Below, in pieces: positions 34,394-43,148 of a stretch of DNA of 64,000 nt (positions are counted from its first letter, which is position 1; every line of letters begins with the position of its first letter). The notes under the pieces were generated by a model. It was given only the letters and a program-made list of their open reading frames with translations. It did not search any database and was not told the DNA's origin. Location: contig CAVYWA010000010.1 of NCBI GenBank assembly GCA_963772165.1, positions 1-64,000 on the forward strand, read 5' to 3'. The translations under genes were made by a program, and so were the position numbers. This DNA comes from JAGVPT01 sp963772165. GTDB lineage: Bacteria > Bacteroidota > Ignavibacteria > UBA10030 > UBA8401.

Positions 34394-34857
34394 AGCTCAT
34401 CCCCCTCACGAATCAAAAATTCTTCGAGGTCCATCTCTTCGATGATGCGTCGCGCTTCCTCGATCGATTCGGTCTTGACAAGAATAGACACAGTATCGTT
34501 GCCCGTGAGGCAGCAAAAATGGGAAAACTTTTTCATGGAATACTGAAGTGCCGGTACCTCATTCGAAGAAAGATTTTTGACAATCAAGTCTGCGGCAAAT
34601 TCTGTAGCGGCATCTCCAAGTTTGGTGTGGGTCGTCGTCAACCGAGCATGGGCAACATCGTTGCAATACAATTTATTCTCCCGGGCCACCGAACAATCGC
34701 CGCACACGGGTTTTCCGCAGACGACGCAAATGCCGACCGCAGCCGTGTCGGAATGGTTCTCACACTCAACCGCGTCAAGCGCACGGAGCGCGAAGCCGCA
34801 AGCCGAACAAAACAACGCTGCCTCCGTATTCACACTATGGCAATGGGTGCACTTCAT
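34390..34857 (-). CDS. Zinc-ribbon / B-box-like protein with DUF2007-type tail
   Basis: 155 aa. Three parts can be seen. The first is an N-terminal zinc ribbon (CTHCHSVNTEAALFCSACG). The second is a B-box-like Cys/His cluster (ECENHSDTAAVGICVVCGKP, then CGDCSVARENKLYC). The third is a C-terminal alpha/beta segment (VSILVKTESIEEARRIIEEM) like small signal-transducing DUF2007 domains. The gene overlaps cdsA by ATGA and follows the CPBP protease with a 4-base overlap. Function unknown. Confidence 0.75.
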   Translation of the reverse strand: MKCTHCHSVNTEAALFCSACGFALRALDAVECENHSDTAAVGICVVCGKPVCGDCSVARENKLYCNDVAHARLTTTHTKLGDAATEFAADLIVKNLSSNEVPALQYSMKKFSHFCCLTGNDTVSILVKTESIEEARRIIEEMDLEEFLIREGDEL

Positions 34858-35834
34858 ACTGACACCTCACGCGCAACCGGGGCGTGGAGCCCGGAGGTTA
34901 CCTGCCAATAGAAATACATCGTGATAAGGAAGACGATCCCAAAACCAATCGTCGTCGTGAGGGCGAATGTCGCCGAATAGTCGGACAAGGAATTGAACAT
35001 CGACAGCGCTGATGAATCTTTTATGTCGGCTTCGTAATACACGCCGATAACGGAAACGAGGTTGTTGATAAAATGGGCAGCCATGGGAATCAAAATCGTT
35101 TCCGACCTGGCCATGAAAAAACCGAACAAGACGCCAAGCGCGACGAGAGGGACGATAAGAAAAGGGTTCACGTGGTATAATCCGAAGATAATTCCGGTGA
35201 AGACAAACCCCCATTTTTTGCTCGTTGCAAGCGTCAAATTTTTCTGGATCAATCCGCGGAACAGCAGTTCTTCGCAGATCGCGGGGGTCAATGCGACAAC
35301 AATAATGACAAAAAATAATTCAGAGATCGAATGCGCCTGAACCAGCATCGTGTACGTCTCTTCGATCAATTTGCGGATCGTCTCTAAAAACGGGCGAATG
35401 GATTCCGGCAGCGGAATTTTGTCTTGAAAAAAAAGGTATCCTTCCATCACTTGCTGAAGGGAAAACACTCCGACCACCGCGAGGACAAACTCCGTCGCCT
35501 TCGGGGCCCGCCACGGAAGCGAGGGGCGTGCCGATCCATGCTGGAACCTCATCAGTATGAGGGTGGGGACCAACAAAAATATAATTTGCGCCAGCATCGT
35601 CGCAACCCGCATCCATTGAACATTATCCTCCGTAACGGATTGGCCGAAGAGGAGCAGCGTTATCCCTCCCCCGACCACTTGGTAAAGAAAGAAGATCGCA
35701 GCCAGGGCAAGAACGACGAACCCCAAAGGGTTCATCCTCAAAACTCCGGCCTCAGGGAACGCAGCGACCGTAGATTTTTCTACAAACGGAAGACCGATAT
35801 TATTTTCGCTTTGTTCGTCCATGAGGCCTGGCAT
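34854..35834 (-). CDS. CPBP-family intramembrane metalloprotease
   Basis: 326 aa (or 322 from the ATG at 35822). About eight membrane helices. The CPBP/Abi catalytic motifs are present in order: EELLFRGLI (E-E-x-x-x-R), FGLYHVNPF (F-x-x-x-H), and HFINNL (H-x-x-x-N). Family members are Rce1-like glutamate proteases. The start overlaps the upstream gene by about 35 bases and the end overlaps the zinc-ribbon gene, so it belongs to a coupled operon. Confidence 0.88.
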   Translation of the reverse strand: MPGLMDEQSENNIGLPFVEKSTVAAFPEAGVLRMNPLGFVVLALAAIFFLYQVVGGGITLLLFGQSVTEDNVQWMRVATMLAQIIFLLVPTLILMRFQHGSARPSLPWRAPKATEFVLAVVGVFSLQQVMEGYLFFQDKIPLPESIRPFLETIRKLIEETYTMLVQAHSISELFFVIIVVALTPAICEELLFRGLIQKNLTLATSKKWGFVFTGIIFGLYHVNPFLIVPLVALGVLFGFFMARSETILIPMAAHFINNLVSVIGVYYEADIKDSSALSMFNSLSDYSATFALTTTIGFGIVFLITMYFYWQVTSGLHAPVAREVSV

Positions 35835-36777
35835 ATTGTTTTACGAGAGCAGCGAGCAAGGGGATCATGATCTCATGATGGCCGGAAAAATCGTATCCCC
35901 TGCCGGTTTTTTGTGTTGGACGGAGAACAACGTTCATCATCGGGCGGTAGTGCCGCAGCATATCGAAATTCGCTGTCGTGAATCCCTCCGCCTTGCTCCC
36001 GAGATTGCGCGCAACGGTGAGCGCTTTCAAAAAAACTTCAGGCAAAATGACTGCCGAGCCTACGTTCAATACAACGCCTCCGCCGACCAGATCTTTTACC
36101 ACGTTGGAAAATATTTTAAAATCACGAAAGCTGAGCTCGCCGGTTGCAGCACCGTCCATCGTCGGCTGCTGGTGAATGATGTCCGTTCCGATTGCCGCAT
36201 GAACCGTTACGGGAACGTCGAGTTCGTAGCATGTCGCCAGGATGCTCACCGGCTTATTTTTTGCTTTTGCCGCCACCAATGCACGGCCGAGTGTTTCACC
36301 GTATCCCATCGTGGTCATAGAATAGCCGATGGACAGCGAATTGTTGATGAACTCCCCCGTCTCTTTTGACATGCCGAATTTGCCGTCGAGGATATTTTCT
36401 GCAACGTCTTCCGATGTCTGCCCCCACAATGCCGTTTCCACATCATGGATCGAGGCGGCGCTGTTCATCGCAACCGCGGTGACAATTTTCCGCCGCACTA
36501 AATCAATGATAATCGGCGACAACCCGACTTTGACAACATGCGCCCCCATCATCAGGATGACGGGCTTATGCTTCTTCCGCGCCCGGACAATATCAGCGAC
36601 TACATTCTTAAGGCCGGCCGCCGCCAAAATGTTCGGCAGCGAACGCGTAAAATCAGCGAACGATTGCTTCGACGGGTCGAACGGTGCTGCAAAATCTTTT
36701 GGAGTCACTTTGCTCTTCCGTGACATAATCGAGATCGTTTTGACCTTCGATAGGTCTGCTTGGATATATTTTGACAT
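35800..36777 (-). CDS. Conserved protein of an uncharacterised family (weakly deoxyhypusine-synthase-like)
   Basis: 325 aa, soluble. Conserved-looking blocks are KVKTISIMSRKSKV, ILMMGAHVVKVGLSPIIIDL, AVAMNSAASIHDVETALWGQ, TVHAAIGTDIIHQQPTMDGA, and NVGSAVILPEVFLKALTVAR. I remember similar proteins in many bacteria annotated only as hypothetical, with a distant link to deoxyhypusine-synthase/NAD-binding folds; I cannot verify this. The ATG at 36777 keeps the KVKT segment that relatives share. One base separates it from the DUF3108 gene upstream. Confidence 0.65.
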   Translation of the reverse strand: MSKYIQADLSKVKTISIMSRKSKVTPKDFAAPFDPSKQSFADFTRSLPNILAAAGLKNVVADIVRARKKHKPVILMMGAHVVKVGLSPIIIDLVRRKIVTAVAMNSAASIHDVETALWGQTSEDVAENILDGKFGMSKETGEFINNSLSIGYSMTTMGYGETLGRALVAAKAKNKPVSILATCYELDVPVTVHAAIGTDIIHQQPTMDGAATGELSFRDFKIFSNVVKDLVGGGVVLNVGSAVILPEVFLKALTVARNLGSKAEGFTTANFDMLRHYRPMMNVVLRPTQKTGRGYDFSGHHEIMIPLLAALVKQYARPHGRTKRK

Positions 36778-37593
36778 CTATTTTATCCTCGCTTTCAATT
36801 CACCATTGATGCCGGAATACTCGCGCAACTCCGATCCGATCGAACCGATAAGGACTTTCGTCGTGATCTTCACCGGAATTTTTCTATCGTCATCGGAAAG
36901 CCAGATAAGCACCCTCCCGTCGCTTTTGAACAATCCCCCCTCTTTCGCCAGCGGCTCAACGATGATGCATTTGAACGTACCCGCTTCCACTTTGATCGTT
37001 TCCCTCCCCATGAATTGCACGTCGAGATCATACGTGGAGTCTTTGTAGAAATTCTGAAGATGAATTCTCTCCCCGACTTTCTTATTCGAAAAATCGAGCG
37101 TCCGCACTAAAAAAAAAGCCGACATGATGTCGTTGACTTTCGGAGGGATGGGATACTCCTTCTCGGACGTTTTTGCAACGTGGTGTAGCTGGTCAAAATC
37201 AGCGGTGAAATCCCGCCGGTAGTGCCCCTCTTTGACATGCTGTTCAAACCGCCACGGATAAACTTCGCTGACGTCAAGATACGTTTCATAACGGTCGCGG
37301 ACTTCGAAGAACCAAGAAAATGTCGGCGTTGAGTTTACCTGGAACATCACCTTAAAGCATCGGTGAGCGTCAACGGTATCGTATTCGGGGATCGAAATGA
37401 TCGCTTCGCCGGCTGTGATAAAACCGTAACCGACATCGAACACTAACCGTTCACCGACGGTAAACGCGTGTTGACCTGAGTCTGGATGCAGCTCTTCAGT
37501 TTGAAAAGCGAGGGACGAATCGAACCCCGATGCCAGGAAGACTGTGAGAGCCGCGATGCGGAACGTTAAATGACCTGATCTAATTCTGCTCAT
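36778..37593 (-). CDS. DUF3108-type exported protein
   Basis: 271 aa from the ATG at 37593, which gives a proper signal peptide (MSRIRSGHLTFRIAALTVFL, cleaved near SLAFQ); the open frame upstream lies inside the glycosyltransferase gene. The mature protein is beta-rich with FDVGYGFITAGEAIISIPEY, VEAGTFKCIIVEP and SDDDRKIPVKITTKVLIGSI, which are hallmarks of DUF3108 proteins. The function is not established. It overlaps the end of the glycosyltransferase by 14 bases. Confidence 0.8.
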   Translation of the reverse strand: MSRIRSGHLTFRIAALTVFLASGFDSSLAFQTEELHPDSGQHAFTVGERLVFDVGYGFITAGEAIISIPEYDTVDAHRCFKVMFQVNSTPTFSWFFEVRDRYETYLDVSEVYPWRFEQHVKEGHYRRDFTADFDQLHHVAKTSEKEYPIPPKVNDIMSAFFLVRTLDFSNKKVGERIHLQNFYKDSTYDLDVQFMGRETIKVEAGTFKCIIVEPLAKEGGLFKSDGRVLIWLSDDDRKIPVKITTKVLIGSIGSELREYSGINGELKARIK

Positions 37594-38644
37594 CCAAGAG
37601 TTCTTTGATTGCGAAAAAAACTTCGTCAACGGTAATTTGATCCATGCAGACATTCGATCGGCACGGTGACCCTTTGCATAATTGACAGGTGTTGTTGTCG
37701 GCAAGAAAGATTTTTTTTTTGTGAGTATACGGGCCCCACCGAACCGGACTGCATTGGACGATCGGCGGAAAAAACGCGACGACCGGGGTCCCGACAATTG
37801 CAGCGATATGCATGGGGCCGGTCGAATTCGAGACGAAAACTTTTGCCCGCCGAATCAACGCCCCGAGTTCCATAAGGGAAAGTTTTCCTACAACGGCAAG
37901 AGGCGATTCAGTCATACCGGCGGCTATCTTTTTAGCCAGTCCTTCTTCCCCGTTCCCTCCGGTCACAATAACTTTCAGGCCGAGCCGGTGCTGAACTTCG
38001 TTCCCGAGCCTGGAAAAATTCTCAGCGCTCCAATCGCGTGATGAACCCCCGCTTCCCGGGTGAAGAATGATAAATGGATCCTGCGGGCCGATCGAATTGC
38101 CGGCAAGCATCGAATTAACCGCGTCACGAACGGAAGGAGAAATCGAAAATTCAAATTCCGGTTCTCCCTGGGCTTCAATTCCCAACGGCCGGAGCAAGTT
38201 GAGGTTGTATTCCGCCTCGTGTCGTTTTGCATCCTTCCGATGTTCAAACACTCTTCGGTTAAACAAGAATGAATACCACCGATACCCCGACCCGACCCGG
38301 GTGCGAATTCCCGCAAAGAACATTATCAGCGCAGGCCGGAAGCGTGGATATGGAATTATGGCGATGTCGAAATGCCGTTTGCGGATTTCTTTGAGAATCG
38401 CCCACAGCGATCGAAGACTGCCCTCGTGCTCATAGACGAAGACCTCGTTCACGCACGAATGCTGCTCAACGAGTTCGCGCGTATATTGACGCATGAGAAC
38501 GGAGATCCTGGCGTTGGGGTAACGGCGTTTGAGGAGCGGCAACATCGGCAGCGAGAGGATGACATCTCCGATTCTATCGATGCGGACAAGGAGGATATTT
38601 TTAACGTCGTCGTTCAAAACAATGCCGCCGATGAAAACGGGCAA
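37580..38644 (-). CDS. Glycosyltransferase family 9 (heptosyltransferase-like)
   Basis: 354 aa. GT9 enzymes add heptose to the inner core of lipopolysaccharide. Typical blocks are ILLVRIDRIGDVILSLPML at the N-terminus, IILHPGSGGSSRDW for the nucleotide-sugar site, and VFVSNSTGPMHIAAIVGTPV. A cysteine-rich NTCQLCKGSPCRSNVCMDQI near the C-terminus is also seen in other members. It is the first gene of the overlapping run that continues with DUF3108. Confidence 0.88.
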   Translation of the reverse strand: MPVFIGGIVLNDDVKNILLVRIDRIGDVILSLPMLPLLKRRYPNARISVLMRQYTRELVEQHSCVNEVFVYEHEGSLRSLWAILKEIRKRHFDIAIIPYPRFRPALIMFFAGIRTRVGSGYRWYSFLFNRRVFEHRKDAKRHEAEYNLNLLRPLGIEAQGEPEFEFSISPSVRDAVNSMLAGNSIGPQDPFIILHPGSGGSSRDWSAENFSRLGNEVQHRLGLKVIVTGGNGEEGLAKKIAAGMTESPLAVVGKLSLMELGALIRRAKVFVSNSTGPMHIAAIVGTPVVAFFPPIVQCSPVRWGPYTHKKKIFLADNNTCQLCKGSPCRSNVCMDQITVDEVFFAIKELLDEQN

Positions 38645-38733
38645 ACCTCTCTCTTGCGAATATTTTCAAATTTAATATACGGCAAACACGAGTAAGGCGC
38701 AAGGCAACGCGCCGACGTTCAACGCGTGGAAAA

Positions 38734-39417
38734 CTACTCTAGAGGCTGGTCCAGAATTTGAAATCTTCCCCAGTTGTGAAAATCGAAGTGCCACCATTCC
38801 GTCGACATCCTCAGGAAGCCGTGGCGTTCCATGACCCGTTCTAAAAGCGCACGGTTTTTCAAAACGTTCTTTGGCAGCTTCATGTAGTCGCAGTGGGCTT
38901 TGTCAGAAAAACTATCGAATGGCGTGGGCATTTCAAGTTCGTGACCGTGGGAATCGATGATCGTCAGGTCCACTGCAGCACCTCGGTTGTGACGGGACCC
39001 CTTGGCAGGGTTTGCTACATATCGATCATCGGGCACCGCTTCCCACAATTTTTTTTGGATGGATAAGGGGCGGTACCCGTCGAATATTTTTAATCCAAGT
39101 CCGTGAGTTTTCAGTTCTTTTTGCACAGCGCTCAGACTTTCAGCCGGTTCGCGCCTAAGCATGCACTTCGCGATTGGATAGAGCTTGTGATGGGTAAAAT
39201 TATTCTCGGTAGCGTAGCGTATGTCGAGGGCAATCGTTGGGTCGATAGAAAGGATGTCGACGAGGTCATGGCTGGGTTTCTGCCGGGCGAGACTTGGAAA
39301 AGTAAACAGCAAACAGTAAACGGTAAAGAGGCAGAAAACCTGCGTGTGCAGCTGATTACCGATTTTCGATTTCAGATCGATCGCTGCTCTCGTCACTCCG
39401 TATGATTTCATCTGCAA
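38734..39417 (-). CDS. Exported D-Ala-D-Ala dipeptidase (VanX/DdpX type, M15D)
   Basis: 227 aa. Zinc-peptidase motifs are present: SRHNRGAAVDLTI (S-x-H-x(6)-D) and EWWHFDF (catalytic Glu with the third zinc ligand His). KIFDGYRPLSIQ holds the arginine that binds the substrate. It would release D-Ala from cell-wall dipeptides. The N-terminal 45 residues are odd: the hydrophobic core CLFTVYCLLFTFPSLA and the preceding LKSKIGNQL are encoded by heptamer repeats, so this leader may be a recent replacement. Confidence 0.85.
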   Translation of the reverse strand: MQMKSYGVTRAAIDLKSKIGNQLHTQVFCLFTVYCLLFTFPSLARQKPSHDLVDILSIDPTIALDIRYATENNFTHHKLYPIAKCMLRREPAESLSAVQKELKTHGLGLKIFDGYRPLSIQKKLWEAVPDDRYVANPAKGSRHNRGAAVDLTIIDSHGHELEMPTPFDSFSDKAHCDYMKLPKNVLKNRALLERVMERHGFLRMSTEWWHFDFHNWGRFQILDQPLE

Positions 39418-39446
39418 TCTGAGCTAAATCTGCGCTGTCTGCGCAA
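39300..39446. repeat. Three adjacent heptamer arrays
   Basis: In phase 7-mers are visible: AAGTAAA, CAGCAAA, CAGTAAA, CGGTAAA (39300-39327); GATTACC, GATTTTC, GATTTCA, GATCGAT (39354-39381); and a looser ATCTGCA, ATCTGAG, ATCTGCG set (39409-39442). They fill the gap up to the next gene stop and extend into the coding start of the dipeptidase. Confidence 0.65.
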
Positions 39447-40616
39447 TCACGACACAAAGACCTTCGCCACTTCGAGCATCATTGACGGCTTATTCCACAA
39501 CGCGGTGCGGAAAATACCGCCGAGTGTTCGTTTTTCTTCGGGAAGTTTTAATGCACTGGCGCAAATGTTGTTGAGTGTGTCGTCGGAGAAACCGGCAATA
39601 GCTTCTTTGATATTATAGAAGACTTCATGCCGCCATCCCAGCCGCTTGTGCCATCGTTTTTCGTACTCTGCGAGATGAGACAAATCTTTTTTTGCGACGG
39701 CTTCCGCTGCGACCTGGCCCCCGATCATCCCGCCGATCATTCCGCTGATGATGCCGCCGCCGGAAACGGGATTGACTTGATGAGCCGCATCGCCGACAAG
39801 CATAGTGTTGTTGGCGACAATCTGGCTGCAGGTCTTTGCGCACGGCACACCGCCGGCAATGTGCGTCAGGACTGCCGCGTTCGGAAATTTCTTCTCCATG
39901 AATTCTTGCAGGAATTTTATCGCGGGCTTTTTCTTTGCTTCTTCAACGCTCAATCCGAGTCCTACGTTTGCCGTGTTTCTCCCTTTGGGAAATACCCATA
40001 AATATCCCCCCGGCGACACTTCATCGCCGAAATAAAAGTCGAGCACGTCTTGTTCGACATCGATGCCGGAGATCGTCATTTGAGCGCAGCTCTCCATGTC
40101 GCGGATGTGGCATGTTGTATCGATCCCAGCCCATCTGCCCACGCGTGATTCAACACCGTCCGCAGCCACGACAACTGAGCAGCGGATATCGACTTTCACA
40201 TCTTTGATCAACGCACGCACACCGACGGCTGCACCGTCGCCGTCTTTCAAAAGATCATACACGTACGCCTTCGTTACAACCTCGGCCCCCTCTTTTGCCG
40301 CAAGTTTAGCCAGTTCATAATCAAAAATTCGGCGCTCAAGAACGTACCCTGTTCCATCGAGGCGCGGGACAACGCTCTTGCCGTTCGGCGCCACCAGCCG
40401 AAATTTTGTTACGGTAGACGCAATCCATTTGGGATCGGGCTCGATGAATTGAACCACTCCCTCATGGCTTACAGCTTCTCCGCACCGTACCGGATAGCCG
40501 ACATCGCGGTCCTTTTCAAGCATCAAGACCGACGCACCGCCGGCAGCAGCGTAGCGCGCAGCCGTCGAACCAGCGGGCCCCGCACCGACCACGATGACAT
40601 CGTAATGATTTTTCAT
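39447..40616 (-). CDS. Geranylgeranyl-reductase-family flavoprotein
   Basis: 389 aa. FAD-binding Rossmann motif VVGAGPAGSTAARYAA at residues 9-24, the family block VRCGEAVSHEG, VVVAADGVESRVGRW, and the second FAD motif VGDAAHQVNPVSGGGI. These proteins saturate isoprenoid chains of lipids, quinones or chlorophyll. The ATG overlaps the stop of the upstream ferredoxin (ATGA), which is probably its electron donor. Substrate inferred only. Confidence 0.85.
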   Translation of the reverse strand: MKNHYDVIVVGAGPAGSTAARYAAAGGASVLMLEKDRDVGYPVRCGEAVSHEGVVQFIEPDPKWIASTVTKFRLVAPNGKSVVPRLDGTGYVLERRIFDYELAKLAAKEGAEVVTKAYVYDLLKDGDGAAVGVRALIKDVKVDIRCSVVVAADGVESRVGRWAGIDTTCHIRDMESCAQMTISGIDVEQDVLDFYFGDEVSPGGYLWVFPKGRNTANVGLGLSVEEAKKKPAIKFLQEFMEKKFPNAAVLTHIAGGVPCAKTCSQIVANNTMLVGDAAHQVNPVSGGGIISGMIGGMIGGQVAAEAVAKKDLSHLAEYEKRWHKRLGWRHEVFYNIKEAIAGFSDDTLNNICASALKLPEEKRTLGGIFRTALWNKPSMMLEVAKVFVS

Positions 40617-40873
40617 TTCAATGAATTTGCGTAGTGAAAATTGTTTAACGCGGAAATCTCTTGGGGAAGGTTCTGGACCCCATCGCGATGAAATTCAATT
40701 ACCTCCCACGGACATGCCCAAACACACTTGCGGCAGTTTGTACAGCGTTCTTCAATCACTGCTATCTTCGATTCTTGAAGTTCGATTGCGTCTTCAGGAC
40801 AAACGCCAACGCAACAACCGCAATAATCGCACTTGCCCGGACGAATGTAGATCATTAAAAACGGCTTGGCCAT
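40613..40873 (-). CDS. 2[4Fe-4S] ferredoxin
   Basis: 86 aa (an inner ATG at 40855 would give 80). Two cluster motifs, CDYCGCCVGVCPEDAI and CTNCRKCVWACPWEVI, each C-x2-C-x2-C-x3-C-P. It is translationally coupled to the geranylgeranyl-reductase-like gene, which suggests that it feeds that enzyme electrons. Confidence 0.9.
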   Translation of the reverse strand: MAKPFLMIYIRPGKCDYCGCCVGVCPEDAIELQESKIAVIEERCTNCRKCVWACPWEVIEFHRDGVQNLPQEISALNNFHYANSLK

Positions 40874-40900
40874 GGAGAATAACTTTTTGGAAGAAAAACA

Positions 40901-41302
40901 TCATTTGATTGACAGAAGCTCGACTTCAAAAATGAGCTTCGCGTTGGGGGGAATGACTCCACCGGCACCCCGGCTTCCATACCCGAGTTCCGGGGGAATA
41001 AAAAATTTTGTTTTACCGCCAACTCTCATCGTCGCAACTCCGTCGTCCCATCCTTGAATCACCTGGCCGACACCAAGCTTAAACGTAAATGGTTGGTTCC
41101 GGTCGACTGAGCTGTCGAACTTTGTGCCGTCCTCCAGCCATCCTGTATAATGAACGGTCACCGAGTCTCCCCGCTTGGGCATCGGGCCGGTTCCCTCTTT
41201 TATGATTTCGTATTTCATACCAGTCTCTGTTACTCCTACATTCTTCTTCGCACAACCTGTGGCACATAATGCGGCTGCCAGAAAAAAGATAATGCTTTTC
41301 AT
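40901..41302 (-). CDS. FKBP-type peptidyl-prolyl isomerase lipoprotein
   Basis: 133 aa. Lipoprotein signal (MKSIIFFLAAALCATGC, Cys17) followed directly by one FKBP domain: VTVHYTGWLEDGTKFDSS, GVGQVIQGWDDGVATMRVG, and IPPELGYGSRGAGGVIPPN, all active-site lining blocks. It is a membrane-attached periplasmic folding factor. Confidence 0.93.
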   Translation of the reverse strand: MKSIIFFLAAALCATGCAKKNVGVTETGMKYEIIKEGTGPMPKRGDSVTVHYTGWLEDGTKFDSSVDRNQPFTFKLGVGQVIQGWDDGVATMRVGGKTKFFIPPELGYGSRGAGGVIPPNAKLIFEVELLSIK

Positions 41303-41414
41303 AGGTTTCTCTTCGGGTGATACTCCTTACAAAAATAGGGAAAACATTCCTCACCTTCAACTCTTTAACCCTACCGCCCAAGGTAAAAATGGGCTGCGCT
41401 CCACTTCTGAAATC

Positions 41415-42407
41415 CTACGCCATTTGAAATATCTTATTGAAAACGAATTCAAGCTGGAACGTTTTCGATTTGTTCCGGCTTTCGATGTATTCCGCCACTT
41501 TCTTCAAGCGTTCAGGTATCGTAAGAATCTTTTCCTGTGCCTTCTTCCCTTTCTCTTTTAGATGACACAGCGTCTCTAGTCCCCACGCTTTAATCAAAGC
41601 TTCGACGACGGAAATGTAATCCCGTGGGCCATAGATACCGGACCGCCGAACAACATCTGCATATTCGTTAAAATTGCGCAGTGAATGACCCGGCATATCG
41701 ATGCTCGGAAGAATAGTAGCCGCGGATGCAAGGGCTTCATCGGGATCGCGTTTCAGTACCTCGCCAAAGACCGAGCGATAAAATGTGTAGTGACGCGCTT
41801 CATCCATCGCAATACTGTGGAGAATTTTTTGGAGCGTCGGCTCGAACGCACCGCAAACTCTCCCCGTTCCGTCATGCGAGATCTGTGTCGCTCGTTCCTG
41901 GGCTGACGTGTAGACAAAAACTCTATACGGATCTTTGTCCCAATCGGGCTCGAATCCTGAACGGACGTATTGGAACTGCGCCTTTTCTACAGCGGTGAAA
42001 TTCATGATACGCGAATCACGGCAGTAATCTCGAATGACATTTCCATGACGATCCTCTTCCGCCGTCCACAAAAAATTCCAGTTCTTCCAAAACGAATCGT
42101 TGCCGAGATGGACCGCAATGAGTCGGTGGAAATGCGGAAGCCCTTCTTCCGTGATCAGATTCAATGCAAGGGCAACACGGCCGCTCAATGGAATGCCCTT
42201 TGCACGTTCGCGTACTTGCTTAAGATACAATTCTTCGTCGGTTGTTTCGTCCGCCGGTAAAAAATCAGAGGGAAACCACAATTCCCGTTTTTCTTCGTGT
42301 TTTTGCATGAGGTCTGCAACAATACCTTCCATATCCGAAAGCACCTCAAATTTAGAGGAAAGCAAATGCTTCTTTTCTTTTTCTTCAGAACCTGAAGAAT
42401 TTATCAT
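41415..42407 (-). CDS. Soluble acyl-[ACP] desaturase
   Basis: 330 aa, ferritin-like di-iron enzyme of the plant stearoyl-ACP desaturase / actinobacterial DesA type. Both iron-binding E-E-x-x-H / D-E-x-R-H motifs are present: WTAEEDRHGNVIRDY (about 115) and AMDEARHYTFYRSV (about 203), along with RERAKGIPLSGRVALALNLI. It would place a double bond into ACP-bound fatty acids. AGAGGT precedes the ATG. Such desaturases are uncommon outside plants and actinobacteria but occur in FCB and proteobacterial genomes. Confidence 0.87.
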   Translation of the reverse strand: MINSSGSEEKEKKHLLSSKFEVLSDMEGIVADLMQKHEEKRELWFPSDFLPADETTDEELYLKQVRERAKGIPLSGRVALALNLITEEGLPHFHRLIAVHLGNDSFWKNWNFLWTAEEDRHGNVIRDYCRDSRIMNFTAVEKAQFQYVRSGFEPDWDKDPYRVFVYTSAQERATQISHDGTGRVCGAFEPTLQKILHSIAMDEARHYTFYRSVFGEVLKRDPDEALASAATILPSIDMPGHSLRNFNEYADVVRRSGIYGPRDYISVVEALIKAWGLETLCHLKEKGKKAQEKILTIPERLKKVAEYIESRNKSKTFQLEFVFNKIFQMA

Positions 42408-42443
42408 GAGATACCTCTAATGTATGGCATGTTAGGATGGGGG

Positions 42444-42507
42444 GAAAAAAAATCCATGCGTCCCCGTTCACTGCGACGAAGTTCGAGCCAGCGGGGTCGC
42501 ATGGATT
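42444..42507 (-). terminator. Strong rho-independent terminator after HU
   Basis: A 16-bp stem with one mismatch (AATCCATGCGTCCCCG at 42451-42466 with CGGGGTCGCATGGATT at 42492-42507). On the minus strand it is followed by eight or nine T. It lies 21 bases past the HU stop. Confidence 0.9.
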
Positions 42508-42527
42508 AGAACAAATATATAGACCGA

Positions 42528-42815
42528 TTAATTCTGTGTAAGGATCGCGTCTTTTGCAGCCTTCGCAACACGGAACTTAACAACTTTTTTCGCCGGAATC
42601 TGAATAATCTCACCGGTCGCGGGATTTCGTCCTTGTCGCGCTTTACGGTCGACCAGAACAAGCTTGCCAATGCCGGGAATCGTAAATTGATTCTTGGCCT
42701 CGGCATATGCTAGTGTTGCCAGCTCTTCAAAGAAAGCTGTAGCCTGTTTCTTCTTCAGACCAAACTTCTTTGCAAAGTGGTCAGCAATCTGGGATTTTGT
42801 CATGGCCTTTGCCAT
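42528..42815 (-). CDS. hup: HU-family DNA-binding protein
   Basis: 95 aa. Histone-like DNA-bending protein. The core is TKSQIADHFAKKFGLKKKQA for the dimer helices. The arm signature is close to the HU/IHF pattern: KLVLVDRKARQGRNPATGEI followed by IPAKKVVKFRVAKAAK. AAGGAGCG precedes the ATG. Single gene with its own terminator, as expected for a highly expressed nucleoid protein. Confidence 0.96.
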   Translation of the reverse strand: MAKAMTKSQIADHFAKKFGLKKKQATAFFEELATLAYAEAKNQFTIPGIGKLVLVDRKARQGRNPATGEIIQIPAKKVVKFRVAKAAKDAILTQN

Positions 42816-43148
42816 TGGGCGCTCCTTGAATTAGTTAATTAATAATTGATTATGTGAAATAGTAAATAGAACCGCTAAGAGTATAAGACTCATACTGTAA
42901 AAACTTAGCCGAAATATAGGAAAATGGAAAATTAAAAACCAAGTATTATTTAGGAAAAATGAATGTTTTTTACATGTCCCCAAAGACTAAGCTTATCACG
43001 TATTTTCCTCGATTCTGCGGCAGAAAGCAAATTCCCTCTAAATAGTGTAAAAATGGGAACTTTTTGGTCCAAAAGGCATGTTCCAATTGCAGTCTGTCAG
43101 CCATTGGTTCCTAATCCAAACTCATAAAAACCATAAGGAATGATCTCC
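42816..43148. other. Divergent intergenic region, promoters only
   Basis: About 330 bases between HU (minus) and a secreted protein (plus). It is AT-rich, with a TTAATTAAT-rich segment near 42835. No open frame with a credible start is seen. It must hold the two divergent promoters, but I could not assign boxes with confidence. Confidence 0.5.
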
